Positions 34,570 to 34,996 of a stretch of 34,996 nucleotides of DNA are shown here, piece by piece. The notes below the pieces were generated by a model. The model did not search any database and was not told the DNA's origin. It saw only the letters and a program-made list of their open reading frames with translations. Within the stretch, counting starts at the first letter, position 1; every line of letters starts with the position of its first letter. Both the position numbers and the translations under genes were made by a program. This stretch comes from a virus. The stretch is from the IMG/VR virus record IMGVR_UViG_3300048919_000032, positions 1-34,996 of that record; one strand, written 5' to 3'.

Positions 34570-34719
34570 TCACATAACCTCTAACGCTCCACAAATCGCA
34601 AGCATCAGGAATAAGCTACTTGTAAATATCACCGCCGGCATAATCCGCTTTGTAAGCTCCATCAGGCGCGATGGGCTGGCGTCAGTGTAATCGTCTAAGT
34701 TTTCAAAGTACTTTTTCAC
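34570..34719 (-). CDS. Small membrane protein
   Basis: A 49-residue protein starting at GTG 34719, overlapping the previous stop (GTGA), with AAGG 7 bases upstream. The C-terminal half is one membrane segment (MPAVIFTSSLFLMLAICGAL, residues 27-46), and the N-terminal half is polar. No family recognised. Similar single-pass proteins are found near early phage genes. Confidence 0.6.
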   Translation of the reverse strand: MKKYFENLDDYTDASPSRLMELTKRIMPAVIFTSSLFLMLAICGALEVM

Positions 34720-34922
34720 TGGGGGCCCTTCTTTGAACTAACCGGCATTGCAGGGTACTGTTCAATGAACCGTTCCAAGTCAGTCCCCCTTACCTTTTTC
34801 AAACCAAGCTGCAGGCATGGAAGCTTTCCAGCATTAATAAGCTCATACACCGCGTCAGTGTTTACCTTCAAAACTTTTGATACCTCTTTCACGGTGTAAA
34901 GAGGTTCGTATACTTTTACCAT
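34716..34922 (-). CDS. Excisionase-family HTH DNA-binding protein
   Basis: A 68-residue protein. ATG 34922 has GGAG 8 bases upstream; the frame continues to 34985 but without a site. EPLYTVKEVSKVLKVNTDAV, followed by INAGKLPCLQLG and LERFIEQYPAM, is the winged HTH of the MerR/excisionase-like family (helix_turn_helix_17). It may act as an excisionase or early regulator; the integrase is not in the window. Confidence 0.8.
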   Translation of the reverse strand: MVKVYEPLYTVKEVSKVLKVNTDAVYELINAGKLPCLQLGLKKVRGTDLERFIEQYPAMPVSSKKGPQ

Positions 34923-34996
34923 CGTTTTTTCTCCTTTCATAATCTTTGCATGGGTACCTCCTGCTACAGTCAGGGCAGCGTCCACGGTACCGGCAG
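34855..34996 (-). CDS. Possible partial Cys-rich protein running off the right edge
   Basis: A frame open to the window edge reads CRYRGRCPDCSRRYPCKDYE..., with four cysteines spaced as in phage zinc-ribbon proteins, then KNDGKSIRTSLHRERG. It overlaps the HTH gene by about 68 bases, which is a lot. The Cys pattern is the only support. Confidence 0.3.
   Translation of the reverse strand, partial: CRYRGRCPDCSRRYPCKDYERRKNDGKSIRTSLHRERGIKSFEGKH

Overview
The window is most of a temperate, contractile-tailed (PBSX/XkdK-type, myovirus-like) prophage in a low-to-medium GC Firmicute. Gene content, strong GGAGG ribosome sites, and choline-type repeats on the lysin suggest a spore-forming Clostridia host, perhaps a Lachnospiraceae relative. 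Nearly everything is on the minus strand, so phage order runs right to left. The only clearly host-like gene is at the far left: a LysM + GH18 YaaH/SleL-like spore protein on the plus strand (336-1619) with its own sigma-A-type promoter. It is separated from the phage lysin by a bidirectional terminator (1651-1680), so the prophage edge is probably near there. The integrase/repressor end is not in the window and would lie beyond the right edge.

Layout from right (early) to left (late): an excisionase-like HTH protein, a small membrane protein and a zinc-ribbon protein (34922-34317). Next is a recombination/replication block: SMC/RecF-like ATPase, Sak4-like ATPase, DUF669 protein, SF2 helicase, and a fused AEP primase/RepA-type helicase with a C-terminal HTH (34263-27574). 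A GC-rich hairpin, an AT tract and three CCCCG/CGGGG repeat units follow (27353-27580), which could be the phage origin. Then come RusA, small proteins including zinc ribbons, and a PP-loop PAPS-reductase-like protein. Two AT-rich accessory genes follow, each with its own signals: a nucleoside deoxyribosyltransferase-like protein, and a plus-strand membrane protein. A cluster of small genes then ends in an ArpU-type late regulator (24100-23114).

Between the regulator and terminase lies an unusual accessory stretch (22956-21665). It has a WIDGKPIYRK-type protein, a structured non-coding segment with a 74-nt tRNA-like fold, a terminator, a coiled-coil/membrane protein and a second terminator. 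The late operon then runs TerS, TerL, portal, Mu-F-like minor head protein, a Tad1/Acb2-like anti-defence protein, a structured RNA leader, GP20 scaffold, major capsid, connectors, sheath (XkdK), tube (XkdM), tail chaperone with a -1 frameshift, tape measure, XkdP, Q, R, S, T, U, tail fibre, XkdX, holin, and CHAP endolysin.

The most notable points are the Tad1/Acb2-like cyclic-nucleotide sponge candidate inside the head operon, the strongly paired leader in front of the GP20 scaffold gene, the textbook A AAA AAC frameshift site with a downstream stem, the tRNA-like RNA between two terminators ahead of terminase, and the repeat-rich putative origin. All calls are from reading the sequence; no search or folding program was run.
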